Shown here piece by piece: positions 51,356 to 62,055 of a stretch of 64,000 nucleotides of DNA (its first letter is position 1; each line of letters begins with the position of its first letter). Position numbers and translations under genes: made by a program. The notes below the pieces were generated by a model that saw only the letters and a program-made list of their open reading frames with translations, made no database searches and had not been told where the DNA came from. The DNA comes from Caulochytrium protostelioides (taxonomy: Eukaryota > Chytridiomycota > Caulochytriomycetes > Caulochytriales > Caulochytriaceae): NCBI GenBank assembly GCA_003615045.1, contig ML014200.1, positions 1 through 64,000 on the forward strand. Reading direction: 5' to 3'.

Positions 51356-54106
51356 CTACTTGTAGCAGAACTTGGGCATTTGGCCATGAGACACGTCGAG
51401 GCCGTCCGCGAGTCGGAACCGGAGGCGCCTCACATAGTCGACCTGCGCGCGCTCGACCGTCATGTTCTTGGAGGGCAGCTGCATCTTGACCCACATCGCT
51501 TGCTGGTGCAACACGCGGGCCGTCGACAGCCCCGCTGCCGACAAGGACAGAGCCGACGCGATCGGCGCCGTCGGTGTGGCCGTCGCGACGGTCGTGGTCG
51601 GCGAAGCGGTCGCGGCTGCCGTGGCGCCTTCAGCCGCGAGGGCGGCAGCCGCAGCCGCCGTCGACGATTCAGAGGCCGGTCCCAGTGCGGCGGACGCCGC
51701 CGCGCCTGCGGTGATGCCCGACAGGGCCAGCCGTTCGGCGAGTTGGCCGGCCGTCTTGGTCGGCGACGAAGGCAAGGTCGGCGGCGGGAGCTGCATCTGG
51801 ATCTGATTGAGCGACTTCTGGGACTGCGGGGTCGTGGCGGGCGTGAGGATGGCGCCCGGCGTGAGCGGCGGATTCTCGGCGCTGCCGTTGCTCGCGATAC
51901 TGCCGTTGAACTCGAGCGACGAGAAGTGGTGCGCGAGCTCGGTCGTGGCCTGCGAGGAAGCGTTCATGGCCGACGCGAAGGCCGACAGGCTCGACGACAC
52001 CGACGACGACGGCGTCTGGGCGCCACCCCCGCTCCCGGCGCTATGCGGCGGCTGCGAAGCCACCGTCGACGGGGCCGACGGGATTAAGGCGTGCGTGGTC
52101 GCCGTGGTCGAGGTCGTCGTCGACCCTGACCCGCTCAGGGCCGACGTGGCCGCCGCAAGCGAGCTATACTGGGTCTGCGGGCTGCTGGTGCCCGTGGTCG
52201 ATGCGGCCGTGACGAGCGGCGAGGCCGGGGCGCCGTCCTTGGCACTGCTCGACGAGGACGCGACAAACCCACCAATGAGCTGCCCCGAGACGATGTTGCG
52301 GCGAACATTCCCAATGGCCAGCGAGGAGCGGCGGACGATCCCCGACAAGTGCTTGGCTGTGCCTTTGGTGCCCCGCGGCAAGATCCCCTTGCCCTGGACA
52401 AGGCGCCCGATGTTGCGGGCCACAAACACCGCGTCGTTGGTCGCGGCCTGAATGCAGGGCGCCTGGGCGCCCGACATATCGCCGAGGACAAACATGTTAG
52501 TGAACCCGCGGAGCTGCGCGCTCGAGTTCAAGCGAGGGTACCCCGTCTCCTGGTCGAGAACGTCGGGGAAGTAAGGCTTCCTCAGGATCTCGGTGTTGGG
52601 CGTCGGCGTGTGGCAGCAGAGGACAAAGTCGGCCGCCAGGGAGTAGCCGTAGCTGCCCTGTAGGCAGTACTTGTCGACGCCGACCCGCGTCACGCGGTGG
52701 ACGCGGGTGGACGTGACCCACGTGACGTTCAGGGCCGCGAGCCCTTCTTCCACCAGCTTGGTCGTGCGCTTCGAGTAGTCCTGCACGAGGCGCTGATCGG
52801 CCGTGACGATGATCACCTGTAACGAAACGCCGTAGACGGAGGCCAGGTGGGCGGCCGTCTCGATTCCCAGCGCGCCGCCGCCAATGACGACGGCACGGCG
52901 CGCAACCGCCAGCTTCTGGCTGCTGGCCATCGTATCGGCAATCGACCACGTTGTCACATACTCGTCCGCGGGCGGTATCACGGCGGAGGAGCTATCGCTC
53001 GGGCTTTCCGACGCCGCCGCGCCGGCCGGGAAGGGGTTACTCGGCAAACTCCGACGCGCGCCGGTGCACAGCAGCACGTAGTCGTAGACCAGCGGCCGAC
53101 GGTCCACGACGATTTCCTGGGGCGTAAGCGCGTCGACGGTGCCCTGGAGAAAGTTGGCGCCGAGGGCGTCGCGGTACCGCACCGCTGTGCCGAGCACAGG
53201 CGTCTTGGACGCGTCAAAGCCTTCGGGCAATGGGCCCATCTCGAGGTGCTCGCGGACGCGCGCCAGATGTTCATACTGCGGCTTGGGGTCCACCAGCGTG
53301 ACGTGGAGGTCGTCGCACTTGGCGAGCAGCAGCGCTGCCGTCAGCCCCGCGCAGCCGCCGCCGACGACGACGACGTGCGGCTTGCGGGGGATCGCGACGG
53401 TGGCAAAGGAACGCAAATTGGCGGCCAGCATCTGGTTGAGGCGCCGCAGCATCGGCTGCAGGAGGTTCGTGACCTCGGCCTCGACGTGATCAAAGAGATG
53501 GAGGTATGCGTAGGGCGACATGGAGCGATACACGACCTGGCCGTTGAGCGCGTCCATCAGGCCAATCTCCTCGGCTTCTTTGGCATCAACAGGCATCATG
53601 GGCACGGCCATGCCGCTAATGTGGGCGGCGCGGACAAGCAGCGATGCGTTGTCGCGGAACAGCGACCATGCGCCGTTGAGATCGGCAAACGCCGCGAGCG
53701 TGGCTTTGCGGCATCCTTGCGTGATATTCAGCTCTGATGGCGCGCCTTCGATGAGGAAGGTCCGGGTGATCGACACGATGCGGTCGCGCAGGATCCGCAA
53801 GCGGTCGACGGGGTCGTCCTCGAGCAAACGGGCCTCCTGTTGCATCGCACGGACACTGTACAGGAAGTCAAGATTCTCCTCCGAGAAATCGTTGAAGCTC
53901 AGGTGCTGAAACAAGGACAGCAGCCGGTGGTCCGTGAAGACGGTGTCAATGTCGACGGCGAGGCCATTCGTACGCGTACGGCTGTGGTTCTCGAAGTGCT
54001 CGGCGATGAGGGCGCCGTCCCACTCGACGGAGCGAGTCAGCACGAACTCCGTCGCATTGTGCAGCAAGCGGTTATGCTCTTCGCCGGCGCCGCCGTTGCC
54101 CAGCAT
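51356..54106 (-). CDS. RGS domain fused to an FSP1/AIF-like NAD(P)H oxidoreductase
   Basis: A 916-residue protein with an unusual join. Residues about 25-225 look like a regulator-of-G-protein-signalling domain: LLSLFQHLSFNDFSEENLDF (the FSEENL-x-F hallmark), an IEGAPSELNI segment and AYLHLFDHVEAEV. From about 240 comes a two-dinucleotide-fold flavoprotein like AIFM2/FSP1 and Ndi1. It has VVVVGGGCAGLTAALLLA (FAD), AVVIGGGALGIETAAHLASV (NAD(P)H, about 400) and FVLGDMSGAQAP (FAD, about 530). Residues 600-870 are Ser/Thr/Ala-rich. The last 50 residues (YVRRLRFRLADGLD) look folded. FSP1 reduces quinones at membranes. The RGS part suggests G-alpha control, but that is inference. The frame extends 5' only from a TTG; the ATG at 54106 is used. 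No frame break separates the two parts. Confidence 0.8.
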   Translation of the reverse strand: MLGNGGAGEEHNRLLHNATEFVLTRSVEWDGALIAEHFENHSRTRTNGLAVDIDTVFTDHRLLSLFQHLSFNDFSEENLDFLYSVRAMQQEARLLEDDPVDRLRILRDRIVSITRTFLIEGAPSELNITQGCRKATLAAFADLNGAWSLFRDNASLLVRAAHISGMAVPMMPVDAKEAEEIGLMDALNGQVVYRSMSPYAYLHLFDHVEAEVTNLLQPMLRRLNQMLAANLRSFATVAIPRKPHVVVVGGGCAGLTAALLLAKCDDLHVTLVDPKPQYEHLARVREHLEMGPLPEGFDASKTPVLGTAVRYRDALGANFLQGTVDALTPQEIVVDRRPLVYDYVLLCTGARRSLPSNPFPAGAAASESPSDSSSAVIPPADEYVTTWSIADTMASSQKLAVARRAVVIGGGALGIETAAHLASVYGVSLQVIIVTADQRLVQDYSKRTTKLVEEGLAALNVTWVTSTRVHRVTRVGVDKYCLQGSYGYSLAADFVLCCHTPTPNTEILRKPYFPDVLDQETGYPRLNSSAQLRGFTNMFVLGDMSGAQAPCIQAATNDAVFVARNIGRLVQGKGILPRGTKGTAKHLSGIVRRSSLAIGNVRRNIVSGQLIGGFVASSSSSAKDGAPASPLVTAASTTGTSSPQTQYSSLAAATSALSGSGSTTTSTTATTHALIPSAPSTVASQPPHSAGSGGGAQTPSSSVSSSLSAFASAMNASSQATTELAHHFSSLEFNGSIASNGSAENPPLTPGAILTPATTPQSQKSLNQIQMQLPPPTLPSSPTKTAGQLAERLALSGITAGAAASAALGPASESSTAAAAAALAAEGATAAATASPTTTVATATPTAPIASALSLSAAGLSTARVLHQQAMWVKMQLPSKNMTVERAQVDYVRRLRFRLADGLDVSHGQMPKFCYK

Positions 54107-57100
54107 GATGGCCAAGAGGGCGCGTAGCCGAAGGAACGCGCGCTGACGCCGAACACGCGCTCACACCTCCCCCCCGTCGCCCGCAATCCGTCGGATAGCC
54201 GTCCCCGTCTCCTTCGGGCCGTCGACGCTGTAGCGCGAGTCGTCGGCGCCGAGTCTCAGTCGCCCGCGAGGAATGCAATCCACACGCTGCGAGCCGATCC
54301 ACGAAGCCGTCGCGACTGGTCGCGCTCGCCGCGTTGGACGCGTTCAACCAGAGGCGGATACCGAGATTCGTGGGGTCCGTGAAGCGGTGCAGGCTCGGTC
54401 AGAACGGAGCTGCAGCTGCAGTAGGAACCACGCCACGCAAGGAGAAACAGGAGGAGCGTGTCGTCGCGGCTGACGCAGATCGACAAAAATAATCGCAGCA
54501 CAGAAAAAGGGAAAAGAGCCAAACGCTTCTCCTCGACCGGAGACGACAATGAGGTCCGGTCCGCGGAAGGCCAGGCCAGCCAAACAGGCGGGCGCGAGCA
54601 CCCACGCGGTGGCGGCAGCAGGAGCAGCCACGCGACGAGCGCAGCGACGGTTGGCAACCGAGCCCGTGGAAATGGACACTACCAGCGCCCAGCAAGACGA
54701 AAGAGGAGGTCAGCCATGAGCCAGCACGAGCGCGACCCACGACGCTGGCCGGTGCGTAATGAATGATCCAACGCGCGTCACCGTCAGCAACAATGAATGC
54801 CGCGCTCGCTGCCGTGCGACCACGCCGGATGCCGAGCGTCGGATGCGTCGTTGTTCGTTTGTGGCGAGCCTCTCGGGTCAAGTAGGGTTCAGTACCCCTC
54901 CGCACTGCACCGGACCACGGCGTGAGTTCGTAGCCGCGTGAGTATCAGCGCTAGCGTCGATCGGCTTCGAGACGCAGGGGGGTCCGGCACGGTGCGGAGC
55001 GGCGGGGAAGGGGTGGGATCGGCTGAAGGCCGGAAGGCGCCGCCTGCCGCAGCCGGGTGGAGGTGTCAAGGGGAAGGATCGTCCCGTGGCGCGGCCGATG
55101 CTTTAAGAGCGCGAAAGCCCGGTGAAGACGGAAAAACAAAAGGAGGACGGGAGGATGGCGGCGAGGCGGGCGGAGGGGCGGCGGCGGCGCGTCGCGAAGG
55201 GGTTTGGGAGAATGGGACGAGTCCGTGGCCACGGCCACGTGGTGAACACCGGCGAACGCCACAGGAAGGAGCCCAGAGAGGGTGGACGGAAACGCGAGGG
55301 AAACCGCGAGCGAGCGAGCGAGCGAGCGAGCCAGCGAGTCGCACCCACGTGTTGATGCTCGATCAGAGAATCAGGCCGCGGCGCATCACCGATACCGCGC
55401 TACAGCCGAGGCGGTGAGCGAGGTGGCGAATGCAAGGCGGTGTGTGGGAGAGGGTCGAGAGCGTATGAGCCGCAGGGGGGATAGCAAGGAAATCAAGTGA
55501 AGTGTCCGACGTCAAAAATTTAGAGAAGGCGCGACAACGATGGCCGTGATGGAGATGGGTGGAGGGCATCAAATCGCAAGATGGGTTCAAGCCGAATGTG
55601 ATACGAACAGGAAGCGAACTGTCAGTGGAGGCGAAGACCCGTGTGGTTTGTCATTGATGATCACCCTCGGTGATCCCGAATGTGATGGGTGAGTCCGACG
55701 GAAAGCACCTGCCAGAAAAGATGGAGGGAGCGAGCACCAACAACCCTTCTACAGAGCCCAGGCGCACCCGTAATGGAAGTTTGCCGCCAGCGTACCAGAG
55801 AAGCGAATGCGAGGGAGAGAGGAGGGGCCGAGTCTCAGGGAAGCCAATGGGTCCGCCGGTCAGAGCCGTCACGGTGCTTTATACCCAGACTGCCGAGCAG
55901 GTCAAGACATACACAAGCGATGAACCCAGGACGTGCACGAGCAGAGAATCGTCACACGCGAGGCCGAGTCCAGGGCACGTGGCGGGAATGGTGGCGGAAT
56001 GCGGGCGCAACCACGAAGAGGAATGAGGGTGCGTTATGAGGCCGCCGAGGTCCGTGGTACCCCGTCAACGAGGGGATCGACCGGAAAGCGGGATGGAGGG
56101 GTAGCGCTACAGACGGCAGAGGCTGGATCCCGTGGTTCGGTGAACGCTCGCAAGCGTACTTTCCCCGACCCGCCGTGACAAGCCTGCGGTTGACTCCATG
56201 CAGCCAGCCCGATGCCGCGATGCCTCCCATTCGTCCTGATCATGGCGCCACGAGTTCCCCACAAGAAACCGCCAGGATACGAGCCCAGCCCGTCCCGCTG
56301 GGTATGCCGGGCATGGAGGAGCGGCCGGAGAAGCGGCCGGCTGGGATCCCACCGTTCCAGGATTCTACGATTCCACTGTTCCAAGGTTCCAGGATTCCGG
56401 GGAGAGCCCTCGCGCCGAGCCCGAGCCGAGCGGCGCCGCGCCCGGCGGCCCGGCGTCTCCGCCTGTGAAACGGTCGGGCCTTGCCACGACCTACCGGTCG
56501 ACAGCCGGCCGCGACAGCGGCCACGACAGCCGTCATCCCAACGAGCAACACGGACCTATCGCCACCGATCGAAGCATCCGCCGGCGGCCGCGGCGGGGCG
56601 GCCGGACACGCGCGACGCTGGCGGTCCCCGAAGGAGCGATCTAGGACAGTGGAAAGGGGCGCGCGGGCGGCCGCGTCGTGGGCGCTGCCGTGCTGAGTGT
56701 GGCGCTCCCGGCGCCCCCCCGCGCCCGCACGCCTCTGCTGCTGCTGCTGCTCCTCCTGCCCGCGAACCAGCCCTGCTGGCCTGGCCGACGTTCCCGCACG
56801 GCGGCGGCGGCCGCGGCCGCGGCGACGGCGGTCCGGAACGGAGGCGTCGAGCCTCGGCCGCGGCGCCGGTCGGCTCCGGCCGCGAAGGCGACGCGCTGAA
56901 GCAGCCGTGCCGGGCGGTGACGGCGTGCGCCGCGAGCGCGCGCTTCGGAGCGCCGGTGCGAAGGCGATCGAGCTCCTCCCCCGGCGCCGGCGTCCAGACC
57001 GTCTCTCGGACGCCGCCGCCGCCGCCGCCGCCGCCGCCGCGGGAGCCGTCAGGCGTGTGTCATACCACGGCCCATCGCGCCGCGCGTCCAAGCCGAGCAC

Positions 57101-58060
57101 CGCCGACGGGAGGCTCGGCCCTGCCGCCGTCGCGGCAACGACGCATCGCAAGCCGACGGCCCATGTCCAGGCGCCCATCAAGCCCAGGCGTGCAAATGCC
57201 AGGTCGACCCGTGTTCAGGACGGTGTTTAGGGAGGAGGCCGTCGCGACCTGGCGGCGCTCTCAGGCGGTGGCACGTGTCCCCACTCGGGCGCGGCCGTCG
57301 GCCACGGGCTAACCACTCACGGCGACCGAAGTGCCGGTTCGCGAACCGAAGTGTCGGCGTTAGAGGGCTTCAAATGGCCCCAGCCCGCGTCAGAAGGCGT
57401 CCTCCCAAGGCCACGCGCTCTGTTTGGCGGGCGAAGTGGTGCGGAGCGCCCACGCTGTGTCATCGGTCGCCACCACCATGGCCCCATCGCCTTCGCCGTC
57501 GCCCTCGGCACGCGAATGTCCTGGTGACCTCCGAGGGACGTGCCTGGAACGTGACCGTGAACGTGAAGGGTCAGTCTCCAGAAAAGCGTTCATGCACACC
57601 GTCCGTCACGAGCCACCCAGGCCGTTGCGATGCCGTGCTATGCGACGGAATGACCGGCAATGAGGCGCTTCTCCTCACTCGTTCGTGAGATTTGCTCGCG
57701 CCATGCCCCGACGTCGGAAGAGATGTGGCCAAGGGCCCTCAGCACGCGATGTGATACCTAGCTTCGCGGCGACGGCCGCACTGACAGCGCATTAGGGGGC
57801 ACCACTCTTGGAGCACCGGGCAGACGGTCTGAACCGATGGTCCTCAGATGCGTCGTCACGACGGATCCCGCCTCCATGCGGTCGCCGATCGCTGGCGCCC
57901 AGCGGAGCGTACCGCCTCCGAGCGCTTGTCCACCAGCACGCGGAAATCCCGCAACGTCTCCGGGATCCGTTCTTGGCCGTGCCCGCATCGAAGCATCGAA
58001 AGCATGATTGCACACCAGGGCAAGGAAGGACAAGGAGAGAACTTGCTTGACAAGGCCCCC
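54107..58060. other. 4-kb gene-poor region
   Basis: Mostly GC-rich anonymous sequence with simple repeats: GAGC units at 55308-55332, CTG units near 56738, CCG units near 57018, and TTCCAGGATTC-like units at 56345-56400. Several long frames exist on both strands but they are rich in Arg, Pro and Ala and show no motif, as expected by chance at this GC content. The first few hundred bases should be the promoter of the RGS fusion gene. Confidence 0.4.
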
Positions 58061-58090
58061 CATCGCATCTCATCGCATCTCATCGCATCG
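58061..58090. repeat. CATCGCATCT repeat
   Basis: Three copies of a ten-base CATCG/CATCT unit, made of the same pentanucleotide words as the tracts at 9131 and 9681. Confidence 0.8.
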
Positions 58091-58149
58091 TGGCGAGCAT
58101 GCATGACAGCTTATTGTCATTTTTTTTTTTCACAGCGGGGTCTCAGGCC

Positions 58150-59260
58150 TCGGGGACCGCCGGCGGTCGAGGCGTCGGGTGGCACATCCGGCGCAACGTG
58201 GCGGCGGGCGCGGCGTCGCGTCGCCGTGCCGCGCGGGCTGAACGTCCCGGACATGCAGCCCCAGAAGGCCGATGCATGGCACCCGACGGCACACCTCCAG
58301 CGGCCGTTGTTCGTGCTTCGGGTTCGCGCCACATCGCCTGCGCCCTTCGCCGAACCTCCGCACTATCCGAGCGGGTATGGTCCCATGGACATGCGCCACA
58401 GACGCAGCTGCAACCGCCGCGAGCACATCTGATAACGCAGACGGGTTCGCACCGCGCGGCGTCCAGGCCGTGCCGAGGGCGCGCAGGCTGAGCTGGAAGA
58501 GCTGGTCGGCTAAAATCCTGTGATGGGCTTCATCCACCACGATGCAGTCGGGTGCCACCCGTGGGGCCGTGATGCCCAGATGCCGTGAAGCTGTCCACCG
58601 ATGGCCACCGATGCCTGCCGCGATGTTCCTCGTGGTGGTGGATAGCACGACCGCCCCGCTTCGTCCTCGTTTGCCAGTCGCCACGTCGGGTGGATCCCGT
58701 TCAGGACGGGCGGTAGCCACTTTTTCCTCCTTTTTCTTGGCACGCCGTAAACAATCACGAGGCCTGAGAGGGCCTTCGATGCCAGAGCCGCCACATCCCT
58801 CGGTCGCCGTCGGCGGCCCTCCGGCCAGGCCGCAAGGAACACTCGGCTCGGCTTCAAATCGGTGATGCGGAGCATCACAGGCGATGGGCAGGCATACGAG
58901 CGGCATCCGTCCGCCGCTGCTTGGGCTTCATGCACCCACCACGCGTGGGCGCCCGCCTCGCTGGGGCCGCCATTCGCCTGCATCCGACCGCAACGATCGA
59001 ACGGGAACATGGGTCTCCCTAGATCATTGACAAGAAGCGGGGCTAGAAAAAGCAATGGCGCCAAGACCCGTCGCCAACGTATGGAGTACCATGGCCACCA
59101 CGTGAGCTCGTCGTCACCGTCCGCCGACCAATCGCCGGCACAACGGCAGCGCCATGCGGCTCCTCCATGCGGGTGCCGCCGGTGTTGTTGATGCCTCGCG
59201 CCCCCCTTCCCGCCCCTCCTGGCTTGATGTCGCCGCCGTCTCCCTTCGTGCAAGCGCTCG
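58150..59260 (-). pseudogene. Helicase-like relic (DEAH-type), uncertain
   Basis: The minus strand carries PDCIVVDEAHHR (a Walker B of the DEAH kind) about 40 residues after a VVLSTTT segment. Further conserved-looking pieces lie on either side (LGTAWTPRGANPSALSDV downstream, LVNDLGRPMFPFD upstream). No full-length frame remains and it looks broken several times. It lies just past the 3' end of Fanzor-like copy F on the same strand. It could be part of a transposon or of a large-virus insertion. Family not identified. Confidence 0.3.
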
Positions 59261-59454
59261 ATCCACAGCTTCGAAGCTGATGTTCCCGAAGCAAGGCTGC
59301 AAAAAGGGCAAGAGGCGCCCCTGGCTTGGGCGGCATCATGCCCGACCCGTGGGTCGCTCGATCGGCGCCCGCGCAGGCTTGTGTGTGGAAGGCTTCGGCT
59401 TCGGAAAATATAATCGTTGGACTAATTTTTTTTTGAGACAAATCAACGCGATCG

Positions 59455-60140
59455 CCAGGTTCCCCTGGTGGCCCACAAGGGGTCCCTCGATGAGGCAGGC
59501 CGCATTCAGTTGATTGCCGATCACGGGCTGCAATTGGGCTTTCCCCGCCACGATGCGTCATAGCGCTGTCGGTCTGACTAGCGATGCCAGGCAGCGCCGG
59601 GTGTTCAATGCGGCATTGAGGCGGGGGTTCACCAACTTGCCGTGACTAGAATCACACCACCTTGAACCACTGACCGCGATTGTGCGCCGACTTTGCACTT
59701 CTTTGAACGACGAGATCCGTCTCTGCAAATGCCTGAGTCGTCCGGACCTCATCGACCAGGATGATGCGGAAGCGCTGGGCGCACGCAGGTATGCCTGAAA
59801 TGTGGGGACGGCGATCTCGCTCGTGCTCTCGGGTGCAAACTTGGCTGCGTCATAGGCGACCACCACGGGCGTCTTCCCCATGGCCGCCCCGTCACCGACG
59901 CGATTGACGAAGGTGGCCAACACGCGTTGTTGGCTTCCGTACAGCCGCAGGCGCTAGCGCGCCTAGCGCGGCTTCAGGTACTCGGTCCACAGCGGCTCGT
60001 GGTGAGCCTCACCTCCCGGAATTGGTAGTGCACGGCGAGGGATGCGCCTATGATGTTGACCTCCGATAGCCACTGCAGCGGCTCCTGGAGATCGCGCTGC
60101 CAAGTCTCTGACTGTTATTGGGCCTTGCTGATGCCAGCCG
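59455..60140 (-). mobile_element. Long Fanzor-like relic, copy F
   Basis: The minus strand holds the same ordered pieces as copy E: EPLWTEYLKPR; VVVAYDAAKFAPES and EIAVPT; LVDEVRTTQAFAETD (TT motif); LNAALNTRRCLASLVRP (RuvC-III region); then the tail and a stem-forming block at 59462-59483 (CCCCT...AGGGG). The frame is broken, so it is inactive. Element sequence may reach about 60440, where a Cys-containing segment (GCAGCARC) is encoded, but I cannot align that part with copy E. As in E, the Cys pair expected just after TT is missing. Confidence 0.7.
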
Positions 60141-60558
60141 CTCTCGAGTCAGCTGACGACCTAGCTGTCGGACCGCTTCATGACCATAAGGAAGATCGGT
60201 GCAGGGTGTAGGCGTCCTTGACGTAATTTGTCGGCGTGAGGAGGACTTGATCGGTGGCGTGAAGCCAGAGCGATGCGGGATCACTGCATGCAACCCAAGC
60301 CATGTTCCAAGGCGTTCATGTAAGGACCGCTTCGTGAAGCGAACGCCATCGAAGTTCTTACATCTCGCGCATCCGGCGCATCCGGCGCCGCGGCAAAGCG
60401 TCATGCCGTACGGAGATACCACGGGCACGCCGGTGTTGCTTTGACAATAAGTTAATAATTAACGTATAAAGGGGGGATGACGGGGGGCGCGTGCCGGATT
60501 CATCACAACATGTGGATGCCAGCAGCCTCCCATCATGAAAAAAAAAAACACGAAAGAT

Positions 60559-62055
60559 TTAAGAGCGCCAGAGTTTCAGAATACGATCCTTGCCGCCAGA
60601 TGCGACGCGGTCGCCGCTGGGACTCCAGTCCACCGCAAAGACTTCGTCGGCGTGGCCGGGCAGCTCGACCTGCATCTTTTTGGTGGCGAGGTCCCAGCAC
60701 TTGAGCGTCGAGTCGCGAGAGCCCGAGAGAATCTTGCGCGAGTCGGCGGACCAGCAGACCTGGTAGACAGCGCCGGTGTGCCCGCGCAGGGTCGTCATGA
60801 AGCTCATCGTCTTGGCGTCCCAGAGCTTCACGCTTTTGTCGAAGGAGGACGACGCGAGGAAACGGCCGTCGGGCGAGAAGGCGATGTGGTTGACGAGCTG
60901 CTGGTGGCCCGGCATGCGCGCCAACGGCTTCTTGTCGCGCGAGAAGTCCCAGATAAAAAGAGTAAAGTCGTCGGAGCACGAGGCGAGCCGCTCGGGCTGC
61001 GAGGCCACGTGCTTCTCCCAGTGGGCGCAGGCGGCCACGTACGCCGCGTCCTTGTCGGCAAAGGACGTGGTCTTGTGGTCAAACGGCCCTCGCCGCAGGA
61101 TGTAGTCGCTGGTGAGGGCGAGGTGGTTGACCCAGTGCGCGTGGCCCGCAAGGGTGCGGCACAGCCGGCCGTTGTCGCTCGTCCAGACCTTGATGGACTT
61201 GTCGCGCGAGCCCGAAAGCAACAGCCCGGACCCCGACCAGCGGACGCTCATGACGGGCGCGGTATGCCCCGAGATGGTGAACAGGCACTGGCGGACACGG
61301 ATGTCCCAGACACGGACGGTCGAGTCCTTTGACGACGTCGCGGCGCGACGCGCGTCCTTGTCCAGGTGGAGCGGCTCAAAGGCGATGGCGGTGATGCACT
61401 GCGTGTGACCGCGAAGGCCGTCGCCGATCGATTTGCCAGCCTTGGGGTCCCACACGCGGAGCTGCGTGTCCATGCCGCCCGAGAGCAGCACCGACGCGTC
61501 CGGCGCCCACGCGAGCGACTGCACCCAGTTCTTGTGGCCGCTGAGGGTGTGGCGTGGGGTCTCGGTCTTGAGATCCCAAATCCGCACTGTCGTGTCGCCA
61601 GAGCCTGTTGCGAGCATCGATCCGTCCGGGCTGAACGCCACCACGAGAATGGCCTCGGTGTGCCCCGAGAGGCTCGCGGAGCACCGCGTCACTGGCTGGA
61701 CCTTGAACACGGCCTGCGGGATGTACTTGATTTCAAAGGTGTCCTCGAGCGTCATGTTGATATTGGGCTTGATGATGTCGGCATAGATGTCTTTCGTGAT
61801 AATGACATCGTTGACGGAGAACATGTACGGCATGGACTCCGTGTTGTGCAGCAGGCGGTTGATCAGCTGCGTCAGCTGCTCGCGCGTCGTGTGCGCCGGC
61901 AGCGTCACTGGCATCGGCGGGACCTCGGGGTCGTCCGAGACCAGCGTGGCCACGATGGTGGCCCCCTCGGGTGCGACCGCATCGTGCTTCTCGGGAATCA
62001 CGCGCTGCCGGACCTGCGGCTGGTAGTACGGGTGGTGTCGCGTCGCGCCGCCCAT
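60559..62055 (-). CDS. RSA4: Notchless/Rsa4 60S ribosome assembly factor
   Basis: A 498-residue protein with an N-terminal NLE ubiquitin-like domain (about 30-120: IVATLVSDDPEVPPMPVTLP, then the NTESMPYMFSVND segment) and eight WD40 repeats. The repeats have clear GH and WD pairs (SGHTEAILVVAFSPDG, TVRIWDLK, LSGHKNWVQSLAW, and the last ILKLWRS). In yeast (Rsa4, 515 aa) the NLE domain is pulled by the Rea1 ATPase to remodel pre-60S particles in the nucleus. The ATG at 62055 (MGGATRHHPYYQP) gives the usual length. The frame is open to 62232, but that part is encoded by GAGAGCT-type repeats and begins with a non-family sequence. Divergent from the gene at 63013. Confidence 0.93.
   Translation of the reverse strand: MGGATRHHPYYQPQVRQRVIPEKHDAVAPEGATIVATLVSDDPEVPPMPVTLPAHTTREQLTQLINRLLHNTESMPYMFSVNDVIITKDIYADIIKPNINMTLEDTFEIKYIPQAVFKVQPVTRCSASLSGHTEAILVVAFSPDGSMLATGSGDTTVRIWDLKTETPRHTLSGHKNWVQSLAWAPDASVLLSGGMDTQLRVWDPKAGKSIGDGLRGHTQCITAIAFEPLHLDKDARRAATSSKDSTVRVWDIRVRQCLFTISGHTAPVMSVRWSGSGLLLSGSRDKSIKVWTSDNGRLCRTLAGHAHWVNHLALTSDYILRRGPFDHKTTSFADKDAAYVAACAHWEKHVASQPERLASCSDDFTLFIWDFSRDKKPLARMPGHQQLVNHIAFSPDGRFLASSSFDKSVKLWDAKTMSFMTTLRGHTGAVYQVCWSADSRKILSGSRDSTLKCWDLATKKMQVELPGHADEVFAVDWSPSGDRVASGGKDRILKLWRS

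Noticed and set aside
56240-57312. Long overlapping frames on both strands
   Set aside because: Both are Arg/Pro/Ala-rich with trinucleotide runs and no motif; treated as chance frames.
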